From: Mycolicibacterium pyrenivorans
GTDB lineage: Bacteria > Actinomycetota > Actinomycetes > Mycobacteriales > Mycobacteriaceae
Direction of reading: 5' to 3'
DNA length: 34,755 nt
NCBI RefSeq assembly: GCF_025821625.1
Contig: NZ_JACKSH010000100.1
Coordinates: 1-34,755 of the forward strand
The notes beneath the pieces were generated by a model. That model searched no databases and was not told the origin of the DNA. It saw only the letters and a program-made list of their open reading frames with translations. Shown here in pieces: positions 33,399 through 34,755 of this stretch. The position numbers and the translations under genes were made by a program. How positions within the stretch are numbered: the first letter of the stretch is position 1; the number at the start of each line of letters is the position of its first letter.

Positions 33399-34631
33399 GC
33401 GACTACTTTACTCAACGGTGTCCTCGTCCTGCCGAAAACCAGGGTCCGCGACGTCGAGGTCGGCGACGTGGTAGCGGTGTGGGTGCGCCCTCAACAGCGG
33501 GTGATGTCCTGTCCGCATTGTGATTTCCGGATCAGGCACCGCTACGACACGCGGGTGGTGGATTCGACGTGGCGCCACCTGGACCTGGGCGGGCGGGTAT
33601 GTGTGCTCAAGCTGCGGCGGCGCCGGTTGTGCTGCCCCGAGCACGGTGTGCTGGCCGAGTCTGTGCCGTTCGCGCGTCCGGGATCGGGGTTCACCCGTGA
33701 CTTCGAGGACCTTGTGGTCTGGCTGGCCGGCAAGTGTGACACGAAGACGGTGTCGGCGTTCTGCCGTGTCACGTGGCGCACCGTCGGGGCGATGTGTTCG
33801 CGCGTCGTGGCCGAGAAACTGGACCCCGACCTGCTGAGCGGACTGGTCGACATCGGCGTCGATGAGATCTCCTGGCGCAAGCATCACAAGTACTTGACTT
33901 TGGTGTCCGACCACGACACCGGCACAATCGTGTGGGGCGCGCCGGGTAAGAAGGCGGCCACTCTCGACGCGTTCTTCACCGCGGCCCTGCCCGCCGATGG
34001 CGCGAAGAAGATTGAGGCCGTGTCGATGGACCTCGGGCCGGCATTCGCGAAATCTGTTCGCGCACACGCCCCGCAGGCGGTGATCTGCTTTGATCCGTTC
34101 CATGTCGTCAAACTAGCCACCGATGCCCTCGACGACGTTCGCCGTCAGGTATGGCAGTCCGCACGCATGCTGTCGGACAAGCAGATCGCCAAAACCTACA
34201 AGGGAGCCCGGTGGGCGCTGCTGAAGAATCCCGAATCCCTCACCGACACACAGAAAGCCACCCTCGCCCAGCTCAAGCGTGAGGGCGGCGCACTGGTGCG
34301 TGCCTATGAGCTCAAGGAATCGCTGCGGGCGGTGTTCGCCGGGGATCTTGACACCGACACCGTCACCGACATGCTCGGGAAATGGTGTTCATGGGCGCAG
34401 CGGTGCCGGATACCGCAGTTCGTCAAGGTCGGCCGAACCATCAAGAAACACCTCGACGGCATCCAAGCCGCGGTCGAGCGCGGGCTGGCGAACGGGCGCC
34501 ACGAAGGCCTCAACAACAAGGTCCGGTTGATCATCCGCAGGGCCTACGGCTTCCACAACGCCGAGAACGCGCTCGCGATGATCATGCTCGTCTGCGGACC
34601 GGTCACCCTCGAACTTCCATACCACACATGA
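33393..34631 (+). CDS. ISL3-family transposase
   Basis: A 412-residue transposase, complete. The N-terminal zinc-finger-like region has CPHC near residue 40 and CCPEHG near residue 75, typical of ISL3 proteins. The DDE domain shows GVDEISW (first Asp), the SMDLGPAF and CFDPFHVVK block (second Asp region) and HEGLNNKVRLI (Glu). Family N-termini read VRATTLLN..., which fits GTG 33393 with AGGAG seven bases upstream; the slightly earlier TTG 33387 is too close to that site. It cuts and pastes the element flanked by the 22-base repeats. All motifs are intact, so the element may be mobile. Confidence 0.93.
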   Translation: MRATTLLNGVLVLPKTRVRDVEVGDVVAVWVRPQQRVMSCPHCDFRIRHRYDTRVVDSTWRHLDLGGRVCVLKLRRRRLCCPEHGVLAESVPFARPGSGFTRDFEDLVVWLAGKCDTKTVSAFCRVTWRTVGAMCSRVVAEKLDPDLLSGLVDIGVDEISWRKHHKYLTLVSDHDTGTIVWGAPGKKAATLDAFFTAALPADGAKKIEAVSMDLGPAFAKSVRAHAPQAVICFDPFHVVKLATDALDDVRRQVWQSARMLSDKQIAKTYKGARWALLKNPESLTDTQKATLAQLKREGGALVRAYELKESLRAVFAGDLDTDTVTDMLGKWCSWAQRCRIPQFVKVGRTIKKHLDGIQAAVERGLANGRHEGLNNKVRLIIRRAYGFHNAENALAMIMLVCGPVTLELPYHT

Positions 34632-34637
34632 GGTCAT

Positions 34638-34659
34638 CCACATTCATGGCAATAGAGCC
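34638..34659 (-). repeat. Right terminal inverted repeat of the ISL3-family element
   Basis: The inverted partner of 33270-33291. It starts seven bases after the transposase stop. Confidence 0.93.
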
Positions 34660-34755
34660 AAAAATGGGTGGGTGACATGACCGAGATCCCCACCGATTCC
34701 GGGCCGAAGCTGTACTTGGCGACGGTGATCGACCTCTATAGCCGCCGGCTGCTGG
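34660..34755 (+). pseudogene. IS3-family transposase (OrfB integrase core), 5'-truncated by the ISL3 element, 3'-partial
   Basis: Right after the ISL3 end the frame reads KWVGDMTEIP, then LYLATVIDLYSRRLL, running off the window. This is the start of the IS3 OrfB integrase core, including the first catalytic Asp (GD-M-TEI). Native OrfB has about 100 residues ahead of this point; here they are replaced by the ISL3 element. An ATG at 34677 might be called as a start, but the conserved KWVGD upstream shows it is internal. The missing 5' part is not found on the other side of the ISL3 element. Confidence 0.8.

Larger units (their letters stand above)
33270..34659 (+). mobile_element. Complete ISL3-family insertion sequence
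   Basis: The element is bounded by 22-base terminal inverted repeats at 33270-33291 and 34638-34659. They begin GGCTCTATTGCCATGAATGT and are perfectly complementary over 22 positions. Length is 1390 bases with a single transposase gene filling it. ISL3 elements normally create 8-base target duplications; here the flanking octamers (33262-33269 and 34660-34667) do not match. The left flank is 20 bases past mmpL, and the right flank enters the middle of an IS3-family transposase. So the present junctions are not a simple insertion. Confidence 0.92.

Noticed and set aside
33262..34667. 8-base target duplication around the ISL3 element
   Set aside because: The octamers TAAAGAAA and AAAAATGG do not match.
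34677..34755. Start codon of a new gene at ATG 34677
   Set aside because: The conserved IS3 residues KWVGD lie directly upstream in the same frame, so this Met is internal.

Overview
The window reads as a high-GC actinobacterial chromosome, most likely a fast-growing Mycobacterium or Mycolicibacterium. The markers are an MmpS/MmpL pair, a nirBD/narK nitrate assimilation locus with GlnR-type boxes, a nitrate reductase fused to a flavoprotein reductase, a secreted cellulase with cellulose-binding modules, frequent GTG starts and ATGA-type overlaps. I saw no tRNA, rRNA or CRISPR array.

Left part (1-6337): the last codons of an unidentified gene, a roughly 590-base AT-richer gap, then a very long secreted multimodular GH5 cellulase gene. 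It carries Calx-beta repeats and two CBM2 modules and is broken by a one-base frameshift inside the catalytic domain.

Carboxylate uptake and stress (6361-12739): a CBS-domain protein, a CitB/DcuR-type response regulator and its CitA/DcuS-type sensor kinase face a tctC-tctB-tctA transporter operon that ends in a universal stress protein. Two small dyads lie in the short divergent gap and are candidate regulator sites.

12815-15651: a translationally coupled pair, a multi-pass membrane protein and a predicted diiron 'metal-dependent hydrolase', is divergent from a TetR regulator. A clear inverted repeat lies between them.

Nitrate assimilation (15641-24485): on the minus strand a small unknown protein, nirB and nirD; on the plus strand narK and a 1338-residue nitrate reductase/flavoprotein fusion. 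A textbook GlnR-like box sits midway in the divergent gap. Together they would import nitrate, reduce it to nitrite and then to ammonium. nirB carries a frameshift just before its siroheme/Fe-S cysteines, so the route is either broken here or the base call is wrong.

Accessory right part (24464-34755): an acyltransferase-3 membrane protein, a vapBC toxin-antitoxin pair, a thiolase-like remnant, a TetR-hotdog thioesterase-alpha/beta hydrolase-small protein operon and an mmpS-mmpL operon with a visible promoter/operator. Last comes a complete ISL3-family insertion sequence abutting a decapitated IS3-family transposase gene that runs off the end. The ISL3 transposase start is buried in a hairpin, and the IS boundaries show that a rearrangement took place here.
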